A stretch of 64,000 bases of DNA from Plotosus lineatus (GCA_024760905.1 CM045733.1:23968501-24032500), one strand, 5' to 3'. Counted from the first letter of the stretch, positions 11,631-23,367 are shown. The notes: generated by a model from the sequence alone, not told the origin. Translations and numbers: made by a program.

Positions 11631-13489
11631 CACAGCTGATGGAACAATTCTATTTAAATTTTTAAATGGACGCGATGTTTTATTTAAAGCAGAATTACAG
11701 TACCTGTTTGAAAGATCAGAGGTCCTCATTCAATTTTAACGAAGGTCTTTTCCCATGGAGCACTTTGTTTTAATATCGTGCTGAAATAATTGTCTCCGTC
11801 ACTGTATTTTCGCTTTAAGGTCTCCTGGTTCAATATCATCCCGATTGTAGAGGGGTTTTGGCGATAACGAAATATAATGCTGCATGATCAATCTCAAAAA
11901 AGCCAACAGTCAACTCTCCTTCACAAATGTGACAAACAGGAAGTTTGTGTAATGTTCAACTGCGTCATCCCTCCTAGCCAATGGGAGGCCAGTGGGGCAG
12001 GATGTTCGGAGACTGCCAATGACAGAGCAACTCGCGCATCGTGTGAAATTTTGATTGGCACGTTTGAATTTTGAATGGCGCATATGGCGCTTTTTCGTAA
12101 GAGGGGGTTGTTTTCGTATCCCGGGGATGGAAACTTGGGAAAATGTTTTTCGTAACCTGGAATTTTCGTATGCAGGGGGTTTCGTAAGTAGGGGGCCGAC
12201 TGTATTTATATATGTATTGTGTATATATTTATTGATATTATATGCACATATACATCTACGTATACATCAGTCAGTGGGGGTTAATCCTACTTCGCAAATC
12301 ATGCAGATAGGAAGCTGACTAGCATCACGTTCATTTATATATGTGAGTCCACGTTGTACATATTCGTCTGACCACTTTCTTTTTTGTTTACCATAGTTTG
12401 GATTAAAACATTAAGAAAGAAATCACACGACGTACCATCACAAGTCACAAGTCGACTACTGAGTGCACCAAATTTCCTGCAGCACGGACTGGCCAAGCAA
12501 TGTAGTGTGATTACCTGCAGCCAATGATGGCCAAGCGGGGTGTGTCATCATGAATATGAGTCGGGTGTGTGTCTTGACCTCCACTGAACCCCTGAGACCG
12601 ACTCACCGAACCTCTAGGGTTCTATCGAACGCAGGTTAAGAACCACTGCTCTAGGCCTTCTGCCTCGTAGTTCCAACCTCAGCATCTTACTACCAATATA
12701 TTCACTATCTCTGCCTGTACATGTTCAAACCATCTTAATCTAGTCTCTCTGACTTTGTATCCAAAACTTCTTACATGTGCTGTCCCTCTGATGAACGCAT
12801 TCCTGATCCTATCCATCCTCGTTACTCCCAAAGAGAACCTCAACATTTTCATCTCCGCTACCTCCAGCTCTGCCTCCTGTCTTTTCCTCAGTGCCAGTGT
12901 TTCTAAACCATACAACATCGCTAGCCTCAACACCGTCTTGTACATTTTTCCTTTCATTCTTGCTGATACCTTCCTATCACACATCACACCGGACACTTTT
13001 CTCCAACCATTCCGACCTGCCTGCACACGCTTCTTCACCTCTTTTCCACACTCTCCATTGCTCTGGATTGTTGAGCCTAAGTACTTAAAATTCTCCACCT
13101 TCTTTATCTCTGCCCTCTGTAACCTCACCATTCCTCTTGGGTTCTTCTCGTTCACACACATGTATTCTGTCTTACTGAGGCTAACCTTCATTTCCCTCCT
13201 TTCCAGGGCATACCTCCACCTCTCTAGATTTTCTTCCACTTGTTCTCTGCTTTCAATACAGATCACAATGTCATCTGCAAACATCACAGACCATGGAGAT
13301 TCTTGTCTAACCTCGTCAGCCAGCCTGTCCATCACCACAGCAAAAAAAGAAGTGGCTCAGTGTATGTGTATGTTTGTATGGAAATAAAAGCTATTACTGT
13401 ATCATTTTTTTAGATTTATTCACTTTCTATAGGCACTAATATTATTTTGAACACAACTGTACCGTATGTAAGCTCCACCATCACCGGTC

Positions 13490-13690
13490 ACTATCACTGC
13501 TGTCCCCCTGTGCATCTAACTGGGTTATCAAAAGCCGGCCATGTCTCTCACCATCTGTAGTAAGAGGCATGTAAATGAAGTATTGCTAACTTTCAAAAAG
13601 TGTAGGATGTATAGCCGTCAGTGTGTTTCTGCCCTATGACTCTACCCTTAGCCAAGAAGGACTCCAGCCACCTTGTGACAAAAAAAGAAA
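13490..13690 (+). mobile_element. SINE-1 fragment, internal region
   Basis: It contains 'aactgggttatcaaaagccg', 'gtctctcacc' and a shortened tail ('ccagccaccttgtgac'). The head before the B box is missing. Confidence 0.65.
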
Positions 13691-13701
13691 GAATGAATAT
13701 A

Positions 13702-13995
13702 GCTTCTTGTTTTTCTTTCGGCTTTTTCCCTTTCTCGGGAGTTGCCACAGCGAATCATCTGATTCGCACATTTGATTTGGTATAGGTTTTTACATCGGAT
13801 GCCCTTCCTGTCACAAACAACCCTTTAGCTAGGGACAGAAACTCCCTGACGGCTTTGCAGCTACTCTTTACGAAAGTCAGCAATGGTTCTTTTACATGCC
13901 TCTCACCATAGACAGTGAGAGGCATGGCCCGCCTTTGATAACCCAGTAGTATCAGCGATCCTGCGCCCTATCCACTAGACCACCACTGCCCCTCG
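13702..13995 (-). mobile_element. SINE-1 copy with RTE-type tail, 11-bp target duplication
   Basis: The minus strand gives 'ggggcagtggtggtctagtg', the SINE-1 body, 'gacaggaagggcatccgatg' and 'gattcgctgtggcaactccc'. Flanked by gaatgaatata at 13691-13701 and 13996-14006. The B-box region is partly deleted. Confidence 0.85.
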
Positions 13996-13997
13996 AA

Positions 13998-13998
<1 letters not shown>

Positions 13999-14064
<66 letters not shown>
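13999..14064. repeat. (AT)n microsatellite
   Basis: Uninterrupted AT repeat of about 33 units, grown directly from the right target duplication of the neighbouring SINE. Confidence 0.95.
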
Positions 14065-14066
<2 letters not shown>

Positions 14067-14340
14067 TATAAATCCATTTCCATATAAATCCATTGCTTTT
14101 CTACCCACTACGAATGCAGTAGTTTGATTTAGCCTCTGAATGGACACTATAGTACCATTAACTTGTTTCTCGAGAAAATGGCACAGGTTTGGGAAATTAA
14201 CTCTTCATATATACTTATATTTCTGGGGCCATTCATTCATTGTACAGTGGACCCTATATCTGAATCTTAATAATCACAACTAAATGCATAACCCTTTACC
14301 TTACCTTAACCTGAACCTAATTCAAACTCATTGCATTCAT

Positions 14341-14599
14341 TCATGCATTTCCTGAACGGATTAATCCTAATTAGGGTAGCGGGAAGGCTGGTGCCCATCT
14401 CAGCCAACTTCGGCCGGGACAGGGCCTACACTCACAAAACTATTCATACACCCACTGTCCATGTTTTTGAAATATAGGAGGAAACCCATGCAAGCATGGG
14501 GAGAACATGCAAACTCCACACAGAGACACCCAAGCTGGGAATCGAACCCAGGACCTTCTTGCTGTGAGGTGCACGTGCTAACCACTACACACACTGCCC
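14341..14599 (-). mobile_element. SINE-2 copy, internally shortened
   Basis: The minus strand shows the 'cacagcaagaaggtcctggg' head, B box 'ggttcgattcc', the 'tttgcatgttctccccatgc' block and the 'ttaggattaatccgttcagg' tail. The central tail part is short. Confidence 0.8.
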
Positions 14600-14654
14600 T
14601 CACTCTATTGGTTCAAATATATATTCCAGTTCTGAATATGTAGCAATTACAAGA

Positions 14655-14665
14655 ACACACACACA

Positions 14666-14713
<48 letters not shown>
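14655..14713. repeat. (CA)n microsatellite
   Basis: CA repeat of about 29 units. Confidence 0.95.
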
Positions 14714-14717
<4 letters not shown>

Positions 14718-15834
14718 AACAATGGCTGATTTTATTCTTCATACACAAGCAGAAAAGGAGTAGTCTAATATTTGTTTTGTGTGATGGCTGAATGCCATGG
14801 ACATGGGACTTTATTACAAACATTGGACTTAACTGTTGAAGTAAAACAAGGGTCATATTGTTTTAACACCTGTAGTGCCAAACAAAGGCATGTTGATTCA
14901 GTTTGAGGATGTTTAGTGACCGTTACTGGTCTAAAATAAGCTAATACGAGTATACGTATAAAAATGAGTGGAAACAGTGAAGGTAAACAGAAGACTCAAC
15001 ACTGAAGTGACTGTAGGCTCCCGTTTCCCACTGGGTTGGGCAGTATATTTACTAGGCTTGTGAACAAACAGCTTTCTCACCACTTCCAGTCAGGTTTGTT
15101 TTTGGAACTACTTGTCCAAAGGGTCATGGTCGCAGGTGATGCCATTCATTCTAAATAGGGACACACTGAGAATAAACACAAGCAAAAAAATAGGTTAAAT
15201 CATTTCTAATTATCACCAATTTCACTCTCAATGTGAGCATGCCATGAAATGATGGGCCTCTGTTTGTTTCCTGTTTGCTATTCACTAGGTGTCGACTTTT
15301 CTTAAAGATGTAACATGTTCAGTCCCACTATGTGTGTCTGCAAACCATTTCCTAATAAAAACTGAATCACTATGGTTGGGAACACATGCAGGGTGTGGAA
15401 CGCAGTCCAACTGCTTAGAGAGTGTGGTTGAATAGAAAGAGTAGCTCTACTACACATCATCAACTCCAAAAATGAGAAGAAAAATAAATAACAGCAACAA
15501 CAAAAAATATTGATGTAAACACTGTTACAAGGGAAACTAATCGGTGCCTTGAGAGCAGTAATGATTTTTGAGCGAGTGTGAGATTGTAGGTGACTTTACC
15601 CTGAAGAGGTACATCATCAATTTATAAGAATTCCTCTTTTATAGGACATGTTTTCCACTGTAGAATAATACTTAAGTAATTAGTTGGATATTTTTTGTCA
15701 TTTGTAAACTTAATACAAATTTGTACATCTTCATTGATGTAGGCAATTTTAATTAAGCAGGGCTAATTTTCATTCTGTTCATGCGTCCAAACTTTTGGAA
15801 AAATCAAGAAATTGTAGGGTTTTTTGCTCGAGTA
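14714..15834. other. Non-coding stretch, nothing recognised
   Basis: No domain-bearing open frame or repeat terminus was recognised. Confidence 0.5.
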
Positions 15835-15845
15835 AAGAATTTAAA

Positions 15846-16178
15846 GCTGGCAGTGGTGGCCTGGTGGTTAAGGCGCTGGATCACTGATCCTAAGGTTGGG
15901 GGTTCAAGCCTCATTCTCAATGGGTTGTCACTGTCCCCTCAGTGCAGCTAACTGGGCTATCAAAGGTCGGCCATGTCTGTCACTGTCTATGGTGAGAGGG
16001 TGTAAAAGAACCATTGCTGACTTTCGACAAGAGTAGCTACATAGCCATCATCGTGTTTCTGCCCTGTGATAGGCTGGTGATCTGTCCAGGGTGTACTCTG
16101 TGCTTGGCCAGTTGGCTGGGATGGGCACCAGCCTCCCAGCGACCCTAATTAGGATTAAGAGGTTACAGAACATTAATG
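15846..16178 (+). mobile_element. SINE-1 copy with L2-like tail, target duplication
   Basis: Good A box ('tggcctggtggttaaggcgc') and B box ('ggttcaagcc'), complete body and L2-like tail. The flanking direct repeat aagaatttaaa lies at about 15835-15845 and 16179-16189. Confidence 0.88.
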
Positions 16179-16226
16179 AAGAATTTAAAACTATGCTTTT
16201 TTTATTTTAGAATTTTTAAACTTGTC

Positions 16227-16569
16227 GTAGCAGTGATGGCCGAGTGGTATAGGGCGCTGGATCACTGATCCAAAGGATGGGGGTTCGAGTCCCACGCTCC
16301 ACAAAGTTATCACTGTCCCCTCCAGTGCAGTTAACTGGGTTATCAAAGGCCGGCCGTGTCTCTCACTGTCTATGGTGTGAGGCTGTAAAAGAACCATTGC
16401 TGACTTTCGACAAGAGTAGTTGCAAAGCTGTTAGCGTGTTTCTGTTCTGCAATGGCCTGGTGAGCTGTCCAGGGTGTACTCTGCCCTCGCCCGGAGTCGG
16501 CTGGGATGGGCACCAGCCTCCCCGTGACCCGAATTAGGATTAAGCGGTTACAGAAAAATGAAGTGATGA
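16227..16569 (+). mobile_element. SINE-1 copy with L2-like tail
   Basis: The head is the most tRNA-like of the family: 'gcagtgatggccgagtggta' with an intact 'ggttcgagtcc' B box. The body and tail are complete, ending 'aggattaagcggttacagaa'. It sits about 50 bp after the previous copy, same orientation. Confidence 0.9.
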
Positions 16570-16619
16570 AACTTAACGTAAACAATTAAAGGCTTTTATT
16601 TGAAGAAATTATTCAGGAA

Positions 16620-16941
16620 CTTCAGTGGTGTAGTGGTGGCATATCCGCTTCACAGAAAGAATGTCCTGGGTTTGGGACCCGGTCTCAGTGAGTGTGTTTC
16701 TGTATGGAGTTTGCATGTTCCCAACATGCTTGAGTTTCCTCTGGATATCTCGATTTCATTCCACTGTACAAAGACATGCACATCAGGCTTTTGGCAACGG
16801 GAAATTCTTGATGTATATCTATGTTGTTCTGTGATGGTCGCGTGCGCTGTGCAGAATGTACATTTTTCTTTGCCCATCGTTGCATATGATGGGCTCCAGC
16901 CTCCCTGTGATATTAATTGAAGATAAAATGGTTCGGAAAAT
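16620..16941 (+). mobile_element. SINE-2 copy, later hit by an RTE insertion
   Basis: Carries 'gtagtggtggcatatccgc', a B-box-like 'gggtttgggaccc', the 'tttgcatgttcccaacatgc' block and a degraded tail. Its last bases form the left target duplication of the RTE copy at 16942-18802. Confidence 0.75.
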
Positions 16942-18802
16942 CTTCTTCTTCTTCTTCTTCTTCTTCTTCTTCTTCTTCTTGTCCTTTCAGCTTTTCCCTT
17001 CAGGGGTCGCCACAGCGAATCATCTGCCTCCATCTCACCCTATCCTCTGCATCTTTTTCTCTTACACCAACTGCCTTCATGTCCTCCTTCACCACATCCA
17101 TGAATCGTCTCTTTGGTCTTCCTCTAGGCCTTCTGCCTGGTAGTTCCAACCTCAACATCCTACTACCAATATATTCACTATCCCTCCTCTGTACATGTCC
17201 AAACCATTTCAATCGGGCCTCTCTGACTTTGTCTCCAAAACGTCTTACATGTGCTGTCCCTCTGATGTGCTCATTCCTGATCCTATCCATCCTCGTTACT
17301 CCCAAAGAGAACCTCAACATTTTCATCTCTGCTACCTCCAGCTCTGCCTCCTGTCTTTTCCCCAGGGCCACTGTTTCTAAACCATACAACATCGCTGGCC
17401 TCAACACCGTCTTGTACACTTTTCCTTTCATTTTTGCCGATACCTTCCTATCACACATCACACTGGACACTTTTCTCCAACCATTCCAACCAGCCTGTAC
17501 ATGCTTCTTCACCTCTTTTCCACACTCTCCATTGCTCTGGATTGTTGAGCCTAAGTGATTGTTGAGCCCTCTCCTTCCAGATGACACACCAAGTATTCTC
17601 CTACCTGTCTCCCAGATCACATTAGCTGTAGTTGTCCAGTCATCTGGAAGCACTTCCTGACCACCCAAAGCCTGGTTCAACTCCTCTTTAAAGACAACAC
17701 AACACTCCTCCTTTTTCAGCTTCTACCACTTTGTCTTCTGCTCTGCCTTTGCCTTCTTCACCTTCCTCACCATCAGCGTCATCCTGCACACCACCATCCT
17801 ATGCTGTTTGGCAACACTCTCACCCGCTACTACTTTGAAGTCACTGACGTCCTTCAAATTACATCGCCTGCACAAGATGTAGTCTACCTGTGTGCTCCTA
17901 CCTCCACTTTTATAAGTCACTCTATGCTCCTCTCTCTTCTGGGAGAAAGTATTTACCACAGCCATTTCCATCCTTTTTGCAAAATCTACCAACATCTGTC
18001 CTGCGTTCCTGGATACCAAACCTGCCCATCACTTCCTCGTCCCCTCTGTTTCCTGCACCAACATGTCCATTGAAGTCTGCCCCAATGACTACTCTTTCAT
18101 CTTTGGGGGTATTATGCATCACTTCATCTAACTCACTCCAGAATCTCTCCTTCTCTTCTAGCTCACATCCTGCCTGTGGGGCATAAGCACTAACAACATT
18201 GAACATCATACCTTCAATTTCTAACTTGAGACTCATCACTCTGTCTGACACTCTTTTCACTTCTAGAACATTCCTGACAAACTCCTCCTTCAAGATGACT
18301 CCTCCTCCATTTCTCTTCCCATCCACACCATGAAAAAACAGCTTAAACCCTACTCCTAAGCTTCTAGCCTTGCTATCTTTCCACCTGGTCTCCTGAACAC
18401 ACAGTATGTCCACCTTCGTCCTCTGCATCATGTCAGCCAGCTCTCTACCTTTTCCTGTCATAGTTCCAACATTCAAAGTCCCTACTTTCAGTTCTAGACT
18501 CCTGCCTTTCCTCTTCTCTCTCTGCCTACGGACACGCCTCCCGCCTCTCCTTCTTCGACATCTTCGACCAACAGTAGTCCAATTTCCACCAGCACCCTGT
18601 TGGTTAACAGCACTGATGGTGGTCGTTGTTAACCCAGGCCTCGACCTATCCGGTATGAATTTTCTTGATATGACTCGCATGTTTTATTTGGCATTTGTTT
18701 TACGCCGGATACCCTTCCTGACGCAACCCTCTGCATTTATCCGGGCTTGGGACCGGCGTGAGGGAGAGACATTGGCTTGTGCCCCTTCCTCACGGCTGCA
18801 TT
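16942..18802 (-). mobile_element. RTE LINE with both ends but an internal deletion
   Basis: The minus strand starts at the LINE 5' end (18802), then encodes an apurinic-type endonuclease domain (about 18640-17920; 'VGTLNVGTM', 'ILCVQETRWK', 'VVIGADFNGH'), then the EN-RT linker. At about 17555-17565 the sequence jumps to the ORF C-terminal region ('LGSTIQSNG' onward) and ends with the (gaa)n tail. The reverse transcriptase catalytic core is therefore deleted. The junction lies at 'attgttgagcc', which occurs on both sides, suggesting microhomology. A 17-bp duplication flanks it (aaaatggttcggaaaat at 16925-16941, one mismatch at 18803-18819), so this came from one retrotransposition into SINE-2. 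Confidence 0.88.
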
Positions 18803-18890
18803 AAAATGGTTTGGAAAATAAGATGAAATAATTTATTCCTCTATGATCAACTCAGTTTGATTTTCAGCACCTTACAGAAAAAAATATTGA

Positions 18891-19040
18891 TTTACTCATT
18901 AATTCATTCATACTTACAGATCACTTTATCCTCATCAGGGTCACAATGCATTCAGAGCATGTCCGGGAAACACTGGGTGTAAAGTGGGAATACATCATTC
19001 CAGGAACTTCAGCTCACTGCAGGGCACCATGGCCTCTCAA
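18891..19040 (-). mobile_element. Degraded SINE-2 tail fragment
   Basis: Weak match on the minus strand to the shared tail ('gataaagtgatctgtaag', 'gaatgaatt'). Too degraded for firm limits. Confidence 0.35.
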
Positions 19041-19106
19041 GAGAAAATTTAGCAAAGCTAATTCACGTACCAGCATGTTTATTTTTTGTGGAAGTGAAGG
19101 AAACCA

Positions 19107-19440
19107 GGGCAGTGGTGGCCCGATGCGAAGGTGCTGGATTACAGTCCCAAGGTTGGGGGTTCAAGCCCCACTGTTAATGGATGTCACTACTGTCCCTTCC
19201 AGTGTAGCTACCTGGGTTATCAAAGGCCGGCTATATGTCTCTCGGCCATGTCATGATAAAAGAACCACTGGTGACTCTCGTCAAGAGTACCTGCATAGCT
19301 GTTAGCATCTTTCTGCCCTGCAATTGCATGGAGAGTTTCCAGGGTGTACTCTGTCCTTGCACAGAGTTGGCTGCGATGAACGCCAGCCTCCCGGTGACCC
19401 TAATTAGCTTAAGCAGTTCAGAAAATAAATGAATGAATGG
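19107..19440 (+). mobile_element. SINE-1 copy with L2-like tail
   Basis: 'gggcagtggtggcccgatgc' head, B box 'ggttcaagccc', standard body, tail 'cgccagcctcccggtgaccc' and (gaat)n. Confidence 0.87.
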
Positions 19441-19793
19441 ATTAAAGGAACAGAGGACCATGCAGAGCACAGACAATTACCTGAATAAACTAGGAGCCTG
19501 AAGCTTTGAGACAAGAGTACGGGCTGTGCTACCTGCTGTGACTCCCAGGTATGTGTATATTGTACCTAATTAAGTCTTGACAAGTGTAACAGCAAACATT
19601 TTTTTCTTTTTCTCAGTGAGATTTATATATCGACAAATTATAAGTCCTGGTGGCAAAGAGGTTATTTTCCTTCTCTAAGCCATTTGCAGTTCTAAATCTT
19701 GGCAGTATGCCATTCGGAGAGCTGGCAGCCATGACAGCTTGATATGTGTGAGCTAAAGCTGTAGTATTCTTGGAAAAAGTGGTTTGACTCAAG

Positions 19794-19837
<44 letters not shown>

Positions 19838-20486
19838 ATGTTGGCTTGTATATTCATGCACAACAGCTGTTTATCTGATTGCAACAGCTTTTCTCTCATT
19901 GCCGCAATCGCAAGGCTAAGTTCATAAAGCTGTGTGGGAAAAAAAAAGAAATCTACCGTTTTACGGTGTCCAGCACTGCTATATCGGAACACCATGAGCA
20001 CCCCTAACACACCACAAATCTGGGCATTGTGCTCTGCAATTATCAAAAAAAAATGTTTCCATCTGCATTGAATGAGTTTGCCTCTTCATGCTGCTCAGTG
20101 TTACAGGCTTTGGCGTAATTACGACGTTGGATCCTTTTGCGTTTTGCAGTAAGTGCAGAATGGTAATGCACTCAGTAGGGAGACGGGAAGCCAGACTGGA
20201 ACCTCTGAGGTGGATGATTTAGACGACATTGTGATGCTTGCCTCCAATAGTTGCAATAAACTTCCATCAACATTCAATAAACATTAAGGTTTTGAAAATT
20301 AAAACAAGCTTCTGAAGATGAAAACAATCTATTTGCACAGTGATTCACTGTAATTAATATAATACATATGTTGCAAACCTAGTAAATACCCACTTATTTC
20401 CACAACTATATTGATGATACTCAATCATTTCTCTCTGCTCAGTATTTACATTTATTATGACAAAGAAGTAGCTGCACTTGGACTCA
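19441..20486. other. Non-coding stretch with a (TG)n run
   Basis: A TG repeat occupies about 19797-19832. Nothing else was recognised. Confidence 0.55.
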
Positions 20487-20757
20487 TCATTCATTCATTT
20501 TCTGAACTGCTTAATCCCAAATAGGTTCACGGGGAGGTCACTCTTCATGAAAGTCAGCAATAGTTCTTTTACATGCCTTTCACCACAGATAGTGAGAGAT
20601 GTGGCCGGCCTTTGATAACCCAGTTAACTGCACTGCGGGGGTTGGGGGACGGGGGGGTGCGACGGGGACAGACGGACACGACAGCAGTGATTACCCGTTC
20701 ATAGTGGCGATTCTGGATCCTGAACTTGATACCCTACCACCGGGCCACCACTGCCCT
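20487..20757 (-). mobile_element. SINE-1 copy, tail shortened
   Basis: The minus strand gives the head (ending 'ccaccactgccc' on plus), the body 'gttatcaaaggccggccaca' and a shortened L2-like tail. A G-rich expansion sits at about 20635-20660. Confidence 0.78.
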
Positions 20758-20862
20758 GCACTCATACTGCCTGATCATAATAAGAAAAAATGTGTGAACA
20801 AAAACAAGCTTCAGGCCAACATGAACTCTGATTAAAGACAGGTCAAGCAATTATATTCCCAT

Positions 20863-20866
<4 letters not shown>

Positions 20867-20936
<70 letters not shown>
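20867..20936. repeat. Compound (CT)n(CA)n microsatellite
   Basis: CT repeat of about 13 units followed by CA repeat of about 21 units. Confidence 0.95.
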
Positions 20937-20939
<3 letters not shown>

Positions 20940-20982
20940 TTTATCATCTGGCTTTATCGTAGTTTCATATACACCTAATACT

Positions 20983-21040
20983 TTTCTATTTATATTCATC
21001 TAGTGTATATATTTACACACTAAATGAATATAAATAGAAA
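20983..21040. repeat. 58-bp imperfect palindrome
   Basis: The left arm 'tttctatttatattcatcta' is repeated inverted as 'taaatgaatataaatagaaa', with one mismatch across about 26 bp. It could form an AT-rich hairpin and directly precedes a SINE-1 copy. Confidence 0.75.
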
Positions 21041-21047
21041 ATATTTA

Positions 21048-21312
21048 GGGCAGTGGTAGCCTGGTGGTAAAGGCCGCTGGATCGCTGATCCTAAGGTTGG
21101 GGGTTCGAGTCCAACTCTCCACAAGGTTGTCACTGTTGTCCCCCCCGTAGCTGCATAGCCATCAGCATGTTTCTGCCCCTTGCTAATGGGTTGTGTCAGG
21201 AAGGGCATCGGACGTAAAAAAACCAAAAACTATGCCAAATCAAACATGTGATGATTCGCTATGGCAACCCCTGAAAAAGGGAAAAAGCCAAAAGGAAAAG
21301 GAGAAGAAGAAG
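21048..21312 (+). mobile_element. SINE-1 copy with RTE-type tail, internally deleted
   Basis: Head with good A box and B box 'ggttcgagtcc'. The body is deleted from the poly-C block to 'gtagctgcatagccatcagc'. The tail is 'gtcaggaagggcatcggacg', 'tgccaaatcaaacatg', 'gattcgctatggcaacccc' and (gaa)n. Confidence 0.85.
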
Positions 21313-21446
21313 ATTCATTGAGTGTATATATTTATATGTTTTACATTATGACACATTCATAAAAATTTTTGTTTTTAATGATTAATAATAGCCACAGACT
21401 ACTTGAATATTCCTAAGTTGATATGACCTCAATCATATATTATATA

Positions 21447-22397
21447 CTGGTCTTTCTCAAAAAATTAGCATATTTTATATATTTTAGATTCATTGCACAC
21501 CAACTGAAATATTTCAGGTCTTTTATTGTTTTAATACTGATGATTTTGGCATACAACTCATGGAAACCCAAAATTCCTATCTCAAAAAATTAGCATATCA
21601 TGAAAAGGTACTCTACACGAGCTATTAACCTAATCATGTGAATCAACCAATTAACTCTAAAAACCTGCAAAAGATTCCTGAGGCTTTTAAAAACTCCCAG
21701 CCTGGTTCATTACTCACAACCGCAATCATGGGTAAGACTGCCGACCTGACTGCTGTCCAGAAGGCCATCATTGACACCCTCAAGCAAGAGGGTAAGACAC
21801 AGAAAGAAATCTCTGAGCGAATAGGCTGTTCCCAGAGTGCTGTATCAAGCCACCTCAGTGGGACGTCTGTGGGAAGGGAAAAGTGTGGCAGAAAACGCTG
21901 CACAACCAGAAGAGGTGACCGGACCCTGAGGAAGATTGTGGAGAAGGGCCGATTCCGGACCTTTGTTGAGAGACACCAGACCCAACACTGTGGATGAGCT
22001 TAAGGCCGCTATCGAAGCATCCTGGGCCTCCATAACACCTCAGCAGTGCCACAGGCTGATTGCCTCCATGCCACGCCGCATTGAAGCAGTCATTTCTGCA
22101 AAAGGATTCCAGACCAAGTATTGAGTGCATAACTGAACATAACTTTTTGAATTTTGACTTTTTTGTATTAAAAGCACTTTTTATTGGTCGGATGAAATAT
22201 GCTAATTTTTTTAGATAGCGATTTTTGGTTTTTCTTTATTTTTTTTGCCAGAATTATCAATATTAAAACAATAAAAGGCTTAAAATACTTCAGTTGTGTG
22301 TAATGAATCTAAAATATATGAAAGTCTAATGTTTATCAGTACATTACAGAAAATAATGAACTTTATCACAATATGCTAATTTTTTGAGAAGGACTAG
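21447..22397 (+). mobile_element. Tc1-like element, 951 bp, ends intact
   Basis: The left end 'ctggtctttctcaaaaaatt' and the right end (complement 'ctagtccttctcaaaaaatt') are inverted repeats flanked by TA at 21445-21446 and 22398-22399. Each end has a second inner copy of the 'tcaaaaaattagcatat' motif (about 21582-21599 and 22197-22214). This is the IR/DR arrangement in which the outer and inner direct repeats are transposase binding sites in fish Tc1 elements. It carries a deleted transposase and should move only if supplied in trans. Confidence 0.92.
21728..22124 (+). pseudogene. Tc1 transposase with the catalytic core deleted
   Basis: The frame starts 'MGKTADLTAVQKAIIDTLKQ' at 21728 and encodes the N-terminal paired-like helix-turn-helix ('KEISERIGCSQSAVSSHLSG') plus the basic linker ('REKCGRKRCTTRRGD'). 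Near 21970 it shifts frame into the family's C-terminal end ('PNTVDELKAAIEASWASITP' to 'ISAKGFQTKY', stop at about 22122). The whole DDE catalytic region is missing. An intact Tc1 transposase is about 340 residues; about 200 are absent. The remaining DNA-binding half could in principle bind the element's own ends. Confidence 0.85.
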
Positions 22398-22984
22398 TAT
22401 TTAATTGATCAACATTGCACATAACAGAATTATTACAGTTTATATGTTTAATTAATACCTCGGGGTTTCCCCCCAGTTAGTTTTAGTGAATTTTTAAATT
22501 TGTCCTCACTTTTATTAAAATGAACTTTATATGTATGTTTTAGTTTGATATAGTACGTTTTCAGTGAAATTTTATTTAATCTTAGTTTATGTTGCACTGT
22601 TCTCTGTAATTTTTAATTTAAAAAAAATATTGTTTATTTCTATTTCAGCAAGTTCTATTTTTTCAATTTGCCGCTGCTACCTTCATGTGTTTCTTGATCA
22701 GATATACTGATATATAGAAACCAAACTGTATGGCTGTCATCATCATCATCATTATCATCATCATCATCATAATTATCATCCAGTTTTAGTAGTGTGGTCA
22801 AACATCAGTGAAGAAAATCAAAAATATTAAGCAGAAGCCCGGGAAAAACTCGTTCTATTATACAAAGTCACATATGGCTACAAATATGAACAAAACAACC
22901 AAAGATGCTGCTAATGTTGAAGTAGCCAATTAAAAACATTATTATAAAAACATTATTATAATTAAAATAATCATTCTGATTTAT
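22398..22984. other. AT-rich non-coding stretch
   Basis: Contains a short (ATC)n tract at about 22738-22772. Nothing else recognised. Confidence 0.55.
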
Positions 22985-23097
22985 TCATTAATTAGCCCAA
23001 CTAGTTTATCCCACTTGGGCCATGGTAAGCCCATCTCAGCTGTTTCTGTGTAAAGATTGGATGTATCTAACAGCTTGACAGTCCATTGTAGCCCAAA

Positions 23098-23098
<1 letters not shown>

Positions 23099-23154
<56 letters not shown>
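23099..23154. repeat. (CA)n microsatellite
   Basis: CA repeat of about 27 units, next to a degraded SINE tail-like sequence on the minus strand (22985-23095). Confidence 0.95.
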
Positions 23155-23155
<1 letters not shown>

Positions 23156-23297
23156 CCATTCACACTTACGCGCTCACCTAGAGGCTATTTGGGGCAGCCA
23201 ATTATCCTAATGTGCTTTTTAAAAATTTTATACTGTATTCATTTCGCAAGGGAAATTTTGACTTCATCATTTATACCATATAAAGTGAGCACACACT

Positions 23298-23299
<2 letters not shown>

Positions 23300-23362
<63 letters not shown>

Positions 23363-23367
23363 ACACA
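23300..23367. repeat. (CA)n microsatellite
   Basis: CA repeat of about 33 units with one interruption. Confidence 0.95.

Noticed and set aside
12755..13387. Long plus-strand open frames opposite the RTE copies (also 16917, 18406, 29151, 30935)
   Set aside because: They are antisense shadows of the LINE coding strand and share no domain with any family I know.
16227..16300. SINE heads as functional tRNA genes
   Set aside because: They keep A- and B-box-like text but do not fold into a plausible cloverleaf with an anticodon arm, and continue directly into the SINE body. No true tRNA gene was found.
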